DNA of 60,120 bases, taken from contig JAJFTT010000066.1 of assembly GCA_021372785.1 (NCBI GenBank), positions 1-60,120 on the forward strand, written 5' to 3'. The position numbers and the translations under genes are program-made. The DNA is from Negativicutes bacterium (GTDB lineage Bacteria > Bacillota > JAAYKD01). Each line of letters begins with the position of its first letter. Positions within the stretch are counted from its first letter, which is position 1. Below the pieces are notes generated by a model. It searched no databases, was not told the DNA's origin, and saw only the letters and a list, made by a program, of their open reading frames with translations. Below are positions 52,544 to 60,120 of the stretch, piece by piece.

Positions 52544-53623
52544 CTAGACATTAAAACGGATATTCAAAATATCGCCGTCTTTGACAATGTAGTCTTTGCC
52601 TTCCAGGCGCAGCAAACCCTTTTCCTTACACTTGCCAACCGTCCCATAGGTGTGCAAATCTTCATAAGCCACGACTTCGGCCCGGATAAAGCCGCGCTCC
52701 AAGTCGCTGTGAATCTTACCGGCTGCCTTTTTGGCTTCCGATCCTTTTGTAATGGTCCAAGCCCGCACCTCATCTTCACCTGAGGTAAAGAAAGAAATCA
52801 GGTGGACCAATTCATACATACTGCGTGCCAAACGATAAGTACCGGCTTCAACGATGCCCAGATCTTCCATAAAGAGCGTACGATCCTCTTGCGGCAGTTG
52901 AGCGATTTCGTTCTCCATCTCGGCACAGATCATCAAATAACCGTAGCCTTTCTCCCGTAAGGTTTGTTCCACCTTCGCTTTGGAAGGGAAATCATTGGCT
53001 TTGAACTGCTCTTCATCGACGTTTACAACGACCAGCTGCGGCAGCATAGTGAAAAAAGCATAATTCCGAATGGAAACAGCTTCTGCTTCGCTTAAAACAA
53101 CTTCTCTCAGCGGTTTTTCCGCTTCCAGAGCAGTTTGATATTTTGCTAAAGCAGTCCGTTCCAGGTTCTGCTCCGGAGTTATTTTTTTACCGTCATGAAT
53201 ACGCTGTAAGCGCTTTTCGATAAAATCAAGGTCCGCCAGAACTAATTCCGCATCGACATTATTCAAATCCCGAATTGGATCGACACTGCCGTCCACATGC
53301 TCAATTTCATCTGTCTTGAAGGCACGGACAACATGCACCAGGGCATCAACCTGCCGAATCCGATCCAAAAACGAGTTAGCGCCGGTGGAACCTTCATGGT
53401 TAAGCCCCGGCAAGTCGGTAATTTCAATCTGAGCATAAGTGGTTTTTCGCGGCTTATAGAGTTTGCTGAGCCAGTCGATCCGGATATCCGGCACCTTTGC
53501 CATACCCAAATTTGGTTCGGTCCGGCCGCTTAAGTGTTTGGAGATTTCGGCTTCACCGTCTGTTAACAGATTAAAAAGAGTGGTCTTTCCCACCAGCGGC
53601 AGGCCGATTAATCCTATTTTCAT
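52544..53623 (-). CDS. ychF: Redox-regulated ATPase YchF (359 aa)
   Basis: An Obg-like NTPase with G1 GLPLVGKTTLFN, the family-typical G4 variant NVDE instead of NKxD (a sign of ATP rather than GTP use), and a C-terminal TGS domain (about 275-359). A coiled-coil insertion lies at about 130-200. It associates with ribosomes and regulates oxidative stress responses. No operon partner is adjacent. Confidence 0.95.
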   Translation of the reverse strand: MKIGLIGLPLVGKTTLFNLLTDGEAEISKHLSGRTEPNLGMAKVPDIRIDWLSKLYKPRKTTYAQIEITDLPGLNHEGSTGANSFLDRIRQVDALVHVVRAFKTDEIEHVDGSVDPIRDLNNVDAELVLADLDFIEKRLQRIHDGKKITPEQNLERTALAKYQTALEAEKPLREVVLSEAEAVSIRNYAFFTMLPQLVVVNVDEEQFKANDFPSKAKVEQTLREKGYGYLMICAEMENEIAQLPQEDRTLFMEDLGIVEAGTYRLARSMYELVHLISFFTSGEDEVRAWTITKGSEAKKAAGKIHSDLERGFIRAEVVAYEDLHTYGTVGKCKEKGLLRLEGKDYIVKDGDILNIRFNV

Positions 53624-53690
53624 TTCATGTCACCCTTTCTAAATCGTCGTGATAGCTAATTTTTTCTAGACAGACGGTTCAAACTCCTTT

Positions 53691-53731
53691 AAAAAACCGG
53701 CGGCAACCAGATTCTTGTTGCTGCCGGTTTT
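53691..53731. terminator. Terminator between ychF and nitroreductase
   Basis: AAAACCGGCGGCAAC pairs with GTTGCTGCCGGTTTT around an 8-base loop. It ends the nitroreductase gene on the minus strand (A's become T's there) and is T-tailed both ways. Confidence 0.85.
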
Positions 53732-53752
53732 GTGGTTCTGAAATTCAAAAGC

Positions 53753-54313
53753 TTAGCGCAAATAAGTGATACAGTTTTCTTTGCGCGGTTTTGCGGCAGG
53801 CTGCGGACCATCCGGATAACCCACGGCCAGAGCAAAGACCGGAAAATATCCGTCCGGAATTTGCAGTTTTTTGACCAGATCCGAACCTTTCTCTGCGGCA
53901 AACGCCCGCATAAAAGAAGCAACATAACAGGAACCCAGGCCGATACTGTGAGCTGCCAAAGCGGTTTGCATCGCCAGATTGGCACAGTCACTTTTACCGT
54001 GGGTTCTGCTCTGTTCGGCGGAAAAGACAATGACAGTTGGTGCATGATGAAAATTATGGGTTTTAGGGTCATCTGCCCGCTGGACCATTTCCGGATTGCC
54101 GGAGGCGCGCATTACTTTTTTATTCTCTTCAACAATCCAATCGATGATTTCCTTGTTCTGGATGACTGTGACATACCAGGGCTGAGAATTATTGGCACTG
54201 GGAGCTGTTAAACCGGCGGTTAAGATCGTTTGCAGTTCTTCCTCTTTAATCTGCTCTGCTTTGAACGCGCGAATACTGCGGCGATCCAGCATACTTTGAA
54301 TCGTTTCATTCAT
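53753..54313 (-). CDS. Nitroreductase family protein (186 aa)
   Basis: The ATG at 54313 is at MNETIQSMLDRRSIRAFK, the usual nitroreductase N-terminus with the FMN-binding RRSIRxF. SANNSQPWYVTVI and SFMRAFAAEKG follow. The C-terminal GYPDGPQPAAKPRKENCITYLR is normal. It reduces nitro compounds, quinones or flavins using NAD(P)H. The length is typical of the short group. It is monocistronic. Confidence 0.9.
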   Translation of the reverse strand: MNETIQSMLDRRSIRAFKAEQIKEEELQTILTAGLTAPSANNSQPWYVTVIQNKEIIDWIVEENKKVMRASGNPEMVQRADDPKTHNFHHAPTVIVFSAEQSRTHGKSDCANLAMQTALAAHSIGLGSCYVASFMRAFAAEKGSDLVKKLQIPDGYFPVFALAVGYPDGPQPAAKPRKENCITYLR

Positions 54314-54445
54314 CCTAAATTCTTCCCTTCCCTCATTTTGATCACATTTTAACACTTCTTTTCGGCAAGCACAAGTGCGAAAAAAAGGGGAACCTTTACT
54401 GTTTGACTAGCCCAGAAAAGCTCATACCGGCAGCCGGGAATTTTT

Positions 54446-55798
54446 TTATCCGCCGCCAAGCGGTGGATTTTCCGCTTCGGATTCTGCACTCACTGCCAAT
54501 TCCGGCTCCGGACCGGACGCTGCCTCCGGCAGCGCCTCTATTTCCCGCAGTTTACTGCGAATCGCTCGCGTGCGCACCCCCACCAATTTATCCAATTCAT
54601 CCCTGGCCTGATCCAATTTCTTCTGTGTTGACCCCAAGACACCGGCGAATTTCTCGAATTCCGCTTTAACACCGCCTAAGGTCCGCCAGACTTCACCGGA
54701 TTGCTTTTGGATCGCCAGCGTCCGGAATCCCATTTGCAAACTGTTGAGTAAGGCGGCCATGGTAGTCGGTCCGGCAATATTGATTTGGTACTCCCGCTGC
54801 AAGGTTTCAATCATACCGTGCCGCACCACTTCGGCGTAAAGCCCCTCTACCGGCAGAAACATAATGGCAAAATTCGTAGTAAAGGGAAGCCGGATATACT
54901 TATCGTGAATGGTTTTGGCAAAGGTTTTGATGATGCGTTCGAATTCTTTACCGCTTTGAGCCACCAGTTCCGCCTGACCGCTGTCATAAGCAGCCAGGAG
55001 AGCTTGATACGTCTCGACCGGGAACTTGGAATCAATCGGCAGCCAGACGGTCCCGCTGCCGTCACCCGGCAATTTAATGGCAAATTCAACCCGTTCGGCC
55101 GTATTGGGAACGACCGCAACGTTGGTTGCGTATTGCTCCGGGGACAGCAGTTGCTCTAAAATAGCGCCCAACTGCAGTTCACCCAACATACCGCGTGTTT
55201 TGACGTTGGTCAGAACTTTTTTTAAATCGCCCACACCGACAGCCAGGGTCTGCATTTCTCCCAAGCCTTTGTAGACTTCTTCCAGACGTTGACTGACCAG
55301 CTGAAAGGACTGACCGATGCGCTCCTCCAGGGTTTTCTGCAGTTTTTCATCCACAGTCTGCCGCATTAAGTCCAGTTGCCGGCCGTTCTCGGTCTTCATT
55401 GCCGTCAGATTTTCATTGACATTGCGATTCATTTCAGCCAGTTGATTCTGTGTCTGCAGCGTTAATTGACTGATCTGACGCTGCATTTCTTCATTACGTT
55501 GGCTGTATTGCTTGTTTAATTCGGAAAGACGGGTATCCAGCATCTGTGTATTTTGGCTTTGACCGTCGCGGACCCATTGACTGAAAGTGCTGAAAACATT
55601 CTGCATGGTTTGTTGTATTTCCTGACGGGTCTGACGTTCTTCCTGCAGCAATTCATTTTGCAGCACATCGCGAAATTGCTTTTCTAACTCGCGTTCTCTC
55701 GTCAGATTTCGCTTCAGCATCGAATAGACTGCCACCAGCACGATCAGATTGATCAGGGTAAAACCGGCCAATGCGGTAAACAGCAGTGAATCGTTCAT
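54446..55798 (-). CDS. rmuC: DNA recombination protein RmuC (450 aa)
   Basis: The ATG at 55798 is five bases after GAGGGGAGGAAACG. A membrane segment (about 4-25) is followed by a very long coiled coil (about 30-165, Gln- and Arg-rich) and a nuclease-like domain (about 190-400) with TRGMLGELQLGAILEQLLSPEQY, WLPIDSKFPVETYQALL and FLPVEGLYAEVVR. RmuC limits inverted-repeat recombination. The end, with a Glu/Pro-rich tail, is variable. Confidence 0.93.
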   Translation of the reverse strand: MNDSLLFTALAGFTLINLIVLVAVYSMLKRNLTRERELEKQFRDVLQNELLQEERQTRQEIQQTMQNVFSTFSQWVRDGQSQNTQMLDTRLSELNKQYSQRNEEMQRQISQLTLQTQNQLAEMNRNVNENLTAMKTENGRQLDLMRQTVDEKLQKTLEERIGQSFQLVSQRLEEVYKGLGEMQTLAVGVGDLKKVLTNVKTRGMLGELQLGAILEQLLSPEQYATNVAVVPNTAERVEFAIKLPGDGSGTVWLPIDSKFPVETYQALLAAYDSGQAELVAQSGKEFERIIKTFAKTIHDKYIRLPFTTNFAIMFLPVEGLYAEVVRHGMIETLQREYQINIAGPTTMAALLNSLQMGFRTLAIQKQSGEVWRTLGGVKAEFEKFAGVLGSTQKKLDQARDELDKLVGVRTRAIRSKLREIEALPEAASGPEPELAVSAESEAENPPLGGG

Positions 55799-55915
55799 CG
55801 TTTCCTCCCCTCTCTTATTTATTCTATTATAACGAGAAACCGTGAAATTGCAAGGAAGCCGGCGCTTTTTGACCGGAAACAAAGTCCCTGTCCGCACTTA
55901 CTTTTTTAGCCCGAT

Positions 55916-55944
55916 TTGACTTTCCTGTCTTAGCGTTCTATAAT
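55916..55944 (+). promoter_or_regulatory. Promoter of the Mrp/ApbC gene
   Basis: TTGACT (55916-55921) and TATAAT (55939-55944) are spaced by 17 bases on the + strand, 30 bases upstream of the start. Confidence 0.8.
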
Positions 55945-55973
55945 CAATGGGAAGAAAAGAGGAGACGCATCAC

Positions 55974-56819
55974 ATGAATGATACCACCTGCGATCACAAC
56001 TGTGAACAATGCTCAAGCAATTGTGAATCGCGTCAGCCACAGGATTTAAAAGCGCCGCTCCATCCGATGAGTCAGGTTGGCAAGGTGATCGGTGTCGTCA
56101 GCGGCAAAGGCGGAGTCGGAAAATCATTGGTCACTTCATTATTAGCCATCGCCATGCAGCGCCGGGGATTCCATACTGCAATTCTGGATGCCGATCTGAC
56201 CGGCCCTTCGATTCCCCGTATTTTTGGGTTAACCGCAAAAGCCACTTCCGATGAAACTGGACTCTATCCTGTCTACAGCAAAACCGGCATCGCTGTGATG
56301 TCCATCAATCTCTTGCTGGAGAATGCGGAAGATCCTGTCGTCTGGCGCGGTCCGGTTATTGCCGGCACTGTCAAACAATTTTGGACGGAAGTCATTTGGG
56401 ATCGCATCGATACTATGTTTGTTGATTTACCGCCCGGTACCGGTGACGTACCGCTGACTGTTTTTCAATCTCTGCCGATTGACGGCATTGTGATCGTCAC
56501 TTCTCCGCAGGAATTGGTGTCTGTTATCGTTGGCAAAGCAATCAAGATGGCAAAATTGATGAATATCCCAATTTACGGTTTGATCGAAAACATGAGCTAT
56601 CTGCTCTGCCCGGATTGCGGCAAAAAAATCTCCGTCTTCGGTCCCTATCATCTGCAGGAAGTGGCCGCGAAACACAAAATCCCCGTTTTGGGAGAAATCC
56701 CCATCGACCCCGCTTTGGCGGCAGCCTGCGATCGGGGCGAACTGGAATTGCTCGAACAGAATTATCTGCAGCCGGCTGTCGACCTGATCGACGCCAGCGC
56801 CGGCCGCCACCAAGAATAA
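55974..56819 (+). CDS. Mrp/NBP35 family iron-sulfur cluster carrier ATPase (281 aa)
   Basis: The ATG at 55974 lies eight bases after GAGGAGA. An N-terminal Cys-rich segment (CDHNCEQCSSNCES) is followed by the P-loop VVSGKGGVGKSLVTS (about residue 45), DADLTGPSIPRIFG and a central CPDCG motif that binds a 4Fe-4S cluster. It delivers clusters to target enzymes. This short form with the N-terminal Cys cluster is common in anaerobic Bacillota. Confidence 0.92.
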   Translation: MNDTTCDHNCEQCSSNCESRQPQDLKAPLHPMSQVGKVIGVVSGKGGVGKSLVTSLLAIAMQRRGFHTAILDADLTGPSIPRIFGLTAKATSDETGLYPVYSKTGIAVMSINLLLENAEDPVVWRGPVIAGTVKQFWTEVIWDRIDTMFVDLPPGTGDVPLTVFQSLPIDGIVIVTSPQELVSVIVGKAIKMAKLMNIPIYGLIENMSYLLCPDCGKKISVFGPYHLQEVAAKHKIPVLGEIPIDPALAAACDRGELELLEQNYLQPAVDLIDASAGRHQE

Positions 56820-56854
56820 ACGGCGATTCAAGCAACGAATCACTGAAAAAAGGA

Positions 56855-56934
56855 TAAAAACCCCGTCCGGTCTCCCGCGGCAGCTCTTTTGAAAAATGAG
56901 CTTGTCGTTATTCGGAAATCAGACGGGATTTTGT
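56855..56934 (+). terminator. Terminator of the Mrp/ApbC gene
   Basis: AAAACCCCGTC pairs with GACGGGATTTT around a longer structured loop (AGCTC/GAGCT stem inside), followed by T-rich sequence. Confidence 0.6.
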
Positions 56935-56945
56935 TCCCCCTTAAC

Positions 56946-57257
56946 TCAACGAAGAGGGAGAGTCTCTGCTTTGCCGGGATACATGGCAAACCATTTTTCT
57001 TCTAGGATGGTATAAACATAGGTGTCCTGCCAGAACGGCTGCCCGAACTGGAGTTGCCGATCAGCTTGCCGCTTTCTTTCAAGCAGACCGCATAAGGATC
57101 AGCATTATTGCAGTGAAAAGCCAATTCTGCTTGGCAGCCAGCCAAATCCATCACTGCATAGGGCTCATAGCACAGCACGGCTGCATCAAAGAGATATCAG
57201 ATCATCCGGATGAAAGCGGCGGATGATCACGCGCTCTGTCTGCAAATCGGTTGTCAT
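56946..57257 (-). pseudogene. Decayed GNAT acetyltransferase gene
   Basis: From an ATG at 57257 the minus strand reads MTTDLQTERVIIRRFHPDDL, the usual GNAT opening, then meets a stop after about 23 codons. Further frames continue in the same order with a match to the family: AAVLCYEPYAVMDLA, LKESGKLIGN, then FGQPFWQDTYVYTIL in another frame, ending at a stop at 56946. At least two frameshifts are needed. It overlaps the threonine aldolase stop by ATGA, so it was translationally coupled to it. GNAT enzymes acetylate amines with acetyl-CoA. Confidence 0.75.
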
Positions 57258-58282
57258 GCCCGCACCTTAGCCAAAGCCTGTAGAAATCCCTCTACGCTTT
57301 CTTCTTTGGTAGCCCAGGAAGTTACAAAGCGAACGACCGTATCAGCAGCGTCCGCTTTACCCCAAACCTCATAACGGCAAACAGCCTGCAGCTGCGGTAA
57401 GATCGCATCGGGGAAAATCGGGAAGATCTGATTGGTAGCAGAGTGCGTCAAGAAGCCATACCCTTGCGCGGCGATGCCTGTCTGTAGACGCTGCGCCATT
57501 TGATTGGCATGAGCAGCAATCTGAAAATAGAGATCATCCTGCAGTAAAGCCAGAAACTGCAAACCCAACAAACGGCCTTTGGCCAAGAGGCCGCCCCGCT
57601 GTTTGATCGAATAACGGAAGTCCTCCTGCAAAGCGGGATGATTGATCACCAAGGCTTCCCCAAAAAGCGCGCCGTTTTTCGTGCCGCCGATATAGAAAGC
57701 ATCGGTGAGACGGGCGAGATCCGGCAAACTGATATCATTGCCTTCTCCGGTCAGCGCGGTTGCCAAACGAGCGCCGTCCAAATAGAGATAGAGCCGATGC
57801 GTTTGACAAAACTGCGACAGCGCAGTCAATTCAGCCAGCGTGTAAAGAGTACCGATTTCGGTAGCGTCGGAAATAAAGACGACCTTCGGCTGCACCATAT
57901 GCTCATCCGGATGTCCCAGCAACACCGGCAGGATTAATTCCGGCGTCAGTTTGCCATCCGGCGTCTCCACCGCCAGGACTTTATGTCCGGTTGCTTCGAT
58001 CGCACCCGTTTCATGCACAAAGATATGACCGGTTTTGGCGGCAATTACCGCCTGATAGGGCTGCATGATGGCCGATAAAACGGTCAGGTTGACTTGGGTG
58101 CCTCCAACCAAGAAATGCACCGCCGCCTGAGGAGAAGCTATCTTACAGCGAATTAAATCGGCAGCCTGGCTGCAGTATTCATCCATACCGTAACCTACGG
58201 TTTGTTCAAAATTGGTTTCGGTCAGTGCCTGCAGCACTTTGGCATGAGCACCTTCACCATAATCATTGATAAAAAAATACAT
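57254..58282 (-). CDS. Low-specificity L-threonine aldolase (342 aa)
   Basis: A fold type I PLP enzyme. The lysine that binds PLP is in FYIGGTKNGALFGEAL (about 205-215). HFLVGGTQVNLTVLSA and KVVFISDATEIGTLY follow the family pattern, and the Asp of YLDGARLATAL pairs with the PLP ring nitrogen. It cleaves threonine to glycine and acetaldehyde and acts on allo-threonine too. The GNAT pseudogene follows in the same operon. Confidence 0.93.
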   Translation of the reverse strand: MYFFINDYGEGAHAKVLQALTETNFEQTVGYGMDEYCSQAADLIRCKIASPQAAVHFLVGGTQVNLTVLSAIMQPYQAVIAAKTGHIFVHETGAIEATGHKVLAVETPDGKLTPELILPVLLGHPDEHMVQPKVVFISDATEIGTLYTLAELTALSQFCQTHRLYLYLDGARLATALTGEGNDISLPDLARLTDAFYIGGTKNGALFGEALVINHPALQEDFRYSIKQRGGLLAKGRLLGLQFLALLQDDLYFQIAAHANQMAQRLQTGIAAQGYGFLTHSATNQIFPIFPDAILPQLQAVCRYEVWGKADAADTVVRFVTSWATKEESVEGFLQALAKVRA

Positions 58283-58653
58283 TTCTGTTCCTGCCTTTCT
58301 CGATTTGATAGGATTTTACCAACGCAAAAGATTGTTTGCAGCACACCGGATGCGATGACGTTTGGCTGAGGCGGAAATTCACTCCGGCTCCCTCTGCGGC
58401 CGGCGGCGATGCTGCGTCGCCCGTTCCCGGTCGGCAGCCTGCGCCTCAAACAACGCTTCCGGATTCAATTTCAGGACTGCGTTGATTCTTTTTCCACTGT
58501 GGTTGTGCTTCGCTATGGTCCGCAGACAATCTTTCGCCAAGGCAACCGAGCGGGCTTCTCCCTTTGCCAAGGCGTACGGCAAAGGCTGCACGGTATTCTG
58601 CGCCAAACCTGCCATTGAGTCACCGTCCTTCGCGGTAACAAATGATCACTTGC
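58283..58653. other. Unassigned stretch between threonine aldolase and the acetamidase-like gene
   Basis: Both strands carry only short frames. The best is a 78-codon minus strand frame (58379-58615) with a weak AAGGA site 10 bases before its ATG. It is rich in Ala, Lys and Arg and resembles nothing I recognise. Repeated CTTTCGCCAAGGC and CTTTGCCAAGGC units near 58530-58585 suggest local duplication. Confidence 0.45.
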
Positions 58654-59550
58654 TTATGGTAAGCGAAAGCCATATTTCTCTAAGACAGCCAGCGGAAATC
58701 CCATACGCACTGTTTTAAGCGGATCCACCACCTGACAGATGGTCATATGGCTCAAGAGAGACATCAGCATAGCCGCTTGATTGATGGAAACGCCGCAGGC
58801 TTTCATCAGGAAGGCATGCATTTTTTCGCTGGCTAACCTGGCGGCGGCATCCAGCGTCAGTGCCGATTGAATTGTCATCACAACACCCTCATCCAGTAAA
58901 AAAGGAGTTGGCAATTGCACTGCTTTGATGACCTGCACGCGCAGCGTTACTTTACCGCGGCATTCCATCCCGCAGATCATCACTTCGCCATCCGCCATCA
59001 AAGCATGCAGATCACCCATGGCCAGCAGCGCTCCATCGCAATTCACCGGTAAATAAAGTGTGCTGCCCTGGCGGATCAAGCGACAATCCATATTGCCGCC
59101 GTGCTCACCCGGGGTTTCCGTGCCGACTGCTCCGCCAGACTGCGGGGTTGTGCCGATCACGCCGATCATCGGGTCGATTGGCAGGGATAACTTTTCGTCA
59201 AAAACGATCCGCCCCTTCTCAATTGAAAAGATCCGAACCTCTTTCTCTTGAATGATACCCACCAAACCGCCATCCGTTACGGAGGTCCGCATTACTCCGG
59301 TAGGAGCTACTTCAATCTCGAGAATTTCAACTTTGAGAATATCACCCTTGGCAGCCCCATGGACATAAAGCGGGCCGGTAGCCGGATTGGCATACGCTCT
59401 GGCCAATGGATCGGAGGTTTCTGATACAACACTGTCGTCATAACAATCTCTGGTATGGAAAACGACTGTATCACCATTCTGACAGTAGGCTACAGCAGGA
59501 TTTAACTCTGATAATTCACCAACCACATGCTCTCTGCCGATTTCGATCAA
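58654..59550 (-). CDS. Acetamidase/formamidase family protein (298 aa)
   Basis: The TTG start, six bases after GAGGGG, gives MIEIGREHVVGELSELNPAV. The domain has VNPATGP-like ANPATGPLYVHGAAKGDILKVEI, TPGEHGGNMDCRLI and LAMGDLHALMADGEVMICG, the zinc-binding core of the FmdA_AmdA family. It hydrolyses short amides such as formamide or acetamide to ammonia and acid. The length fits the short clade. There is no obvious operon partner, and the region upstream to the hairpin repeats is unassigned. Confidence 0.9.
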   Translation of the reverse strand: MIEIGREHVVGELSELNPAVAYCQNGDTVVFHTRDCYDDSVVSETSDPLARAYANPATGPLYVHGAAKGDILKVEILEIEVAPTGVMRTSVTDGGLVGIIQEKEVRIFSIEKGRIVFDEKLSLPIDPMIGVIGTTPQSGGAVGTETPGEHGGNMDCRLIRQGSTLYLPVNCDGALLAMGDLHALMADGEVMICGMECRGKVTLRVQVIKAVQLPTPFLLDEGVVMTIQSALTLDAAARLASEKMHAFLMKACGVSINQAAMLMSLLSHMTICQVVDPLKTVRMGFPLAVLEKYGFRLP

Positions 59551-59780
59551 ATTAATCCCCTCTTTGTTTTCAATTTCTTCCAGTATAGCAAGTACAAATC
59601 ATTCTGTAAAGCGGATATCCGCAAAAATTAACCCCAAAATCAAAATACATTGTTCCCCCTCCTCCTAACTCCACCCTCGTTTCCATTCTCTTCCGAAGCA
59701 GTTATCTGAAATGAACCCAGAGGAGTAAATTTTTGCTCCTTCATGTGCCATTTTTTGTGAACTATTATAACCTACTGCCC

Positions 59781-60120
59781 AGAACGCCGGCGGTGTCCTG
59801 CAGGCGGCATTGAGCGCCAGCTAGCCGCCATAAGGATGCCGCCGGCGTTCGTAAACCACCTCTCCTACACTCATTCACCCCTGTCTCCACGTCCCTTCCC
59901 GCGTACAAAACAAAAGAATGAACCCCTGCCTCCCTGCTCAGAACACCGGCGGTGTCCTGCAGGCGGCATTTAGCGCCAGCTAGCCGCCATAAGGATGCCG
60001 CCGGCGTTCGTATAATGAAGTTAATCCTCGTCTCCCCGTCCCTTCCCGCGTACAAAACAAAAGAATACACCTATGCCTGTCGCTCAGAACGCCGGTGGTG
60101 TCCTGTAGGCGGCATTGTGC
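59781..60120. repeat. Tandem GC-rich hairpin repeats
   Basis: Three copies of a unit beginning AGAACGCCGG or AGAACACCGG start at 59781, 59940 and 60086 (third cut by the window end), 159 and 146 bases apart. Each 70-base unit folds into a long hairpin: GAACGCCGGCGG pairs with CCGCCGGCGTTC and inside it GGCGGC pairs with GCCGCC. A linker with GTCCCTTCCCGCGTACAAAA is shared too. It may be a REP-like or miniature element, or a structured RNA. A 101-aa frame across it is not a gene. Confidence 0.85.

Noticed and set aside
52318-52551. A 77-aa minus-strand frame between the cupin and ychF genes
   Set aside because: No ribosome binding site and no resemblance to a protein. It probably covers the cupin promoter region.
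59765-60070. A 101-aa minus-strand frame over the hairpin repeats
   Set aside because: It is only the repeated hairpin DNA read in one frame, with no ribosome binding site.
59781-60120. CRISPR array
   Set aside because: The units are long, few, irregularly spaced and themselves palindromic, and there are no cas genes.

Overview
The window looks like a chromosomal segment of an anaerobic Bacillota (Clostridia or Negativicutes grade; I cannot place it more finely). The evidence is a large L27 precursor with a cleavable N-terminus next to the Prp protease gene, the obgE/yhbY/yqeK/rsfS and maf/radC/mreCD/PBP2/minD/rodA neighbourhoods, a 2[4Fe-4S] ferredoxin, FeoAB with a FeoB-associated cysteine-rich peptide, and strong TTGACA/TATAAT promoters. 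Two very different parts meet near 23.0 kb.

Left part (1-23.0 kb) is accessory DNA. It opens with the late genes of a siphovirus-like prophage on the + strand: end of the tape measure gene, tail and adhesin genes, holin, and an amidase/SPOR endolysin. At 6806 the endolysin is cut four codons before its natural end. A block of about 10.3 kb follows, with all genes on the minus strand: sensor, MATE pump with MarR regulator, DUF6544-like protein, alpha/beta hydrolase with TetR regulator, and a frameshifted chemotaxis receptor. At 17153 the prophage resumes with the last codons of the endolysin, its terminator, a zinc-ribbon/HTH protein, a SHOCT protein and two overlapping large serine recombinases. 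The block is circularly permuted. Its left end carries the N-terminal half of a Cache-HAMP-PAS-GGDEF-HD sensor gene and its right end the C-terminal half. Joining the two ends across a shared GAAA restores that gene in frame, and joining the two phage sides across the same GAAA restores the endolysin. The simplest reading is that a 10,344-bp circle was inserted at a site just upstream of the recombinase operon. An MFS/MarR pair and a 330-bp stretch of debris lead to a tRNA-Leu(UAG) gene, whose 3' end faces the accessory DNA and is a natural island boundary.

Right part (23.0-59.6 kb) is ordinary backbone, mostly on the minus strand. In order: an HTH regulator of unknown role; the ferrous-iron uptake genes feoA-feoB-Cys-rich peptide; ferredoxin; malic enzyme and an EamA exporter (both +); rsfS, LCP, yqeK, yhbY and obgE; the rplU-prp-rpmA operon with a consensus promoter and a likely L21 leader; a radical-SAM pair; an MFS transporter; the cell-elongation cluster (maf, radC, mreC, mreD, PBP2, minD, rodA), which lacks mreB and minC; an S9 peptidase; a flavodoxin-like reductase; an SPFH/zinc-ribbon protein with a DUF6935-like protein; cupin; YchF; nitroreductase; RmuC; Mrp/ApbC; a decayed GNAT gene; threonine aldolase; and an acetamidase/formamidase-family enzyme.

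The extreme right end (59,781-60,120) holds three copies of a GC-rich hairpin repeat, the last one cut by the window edge.
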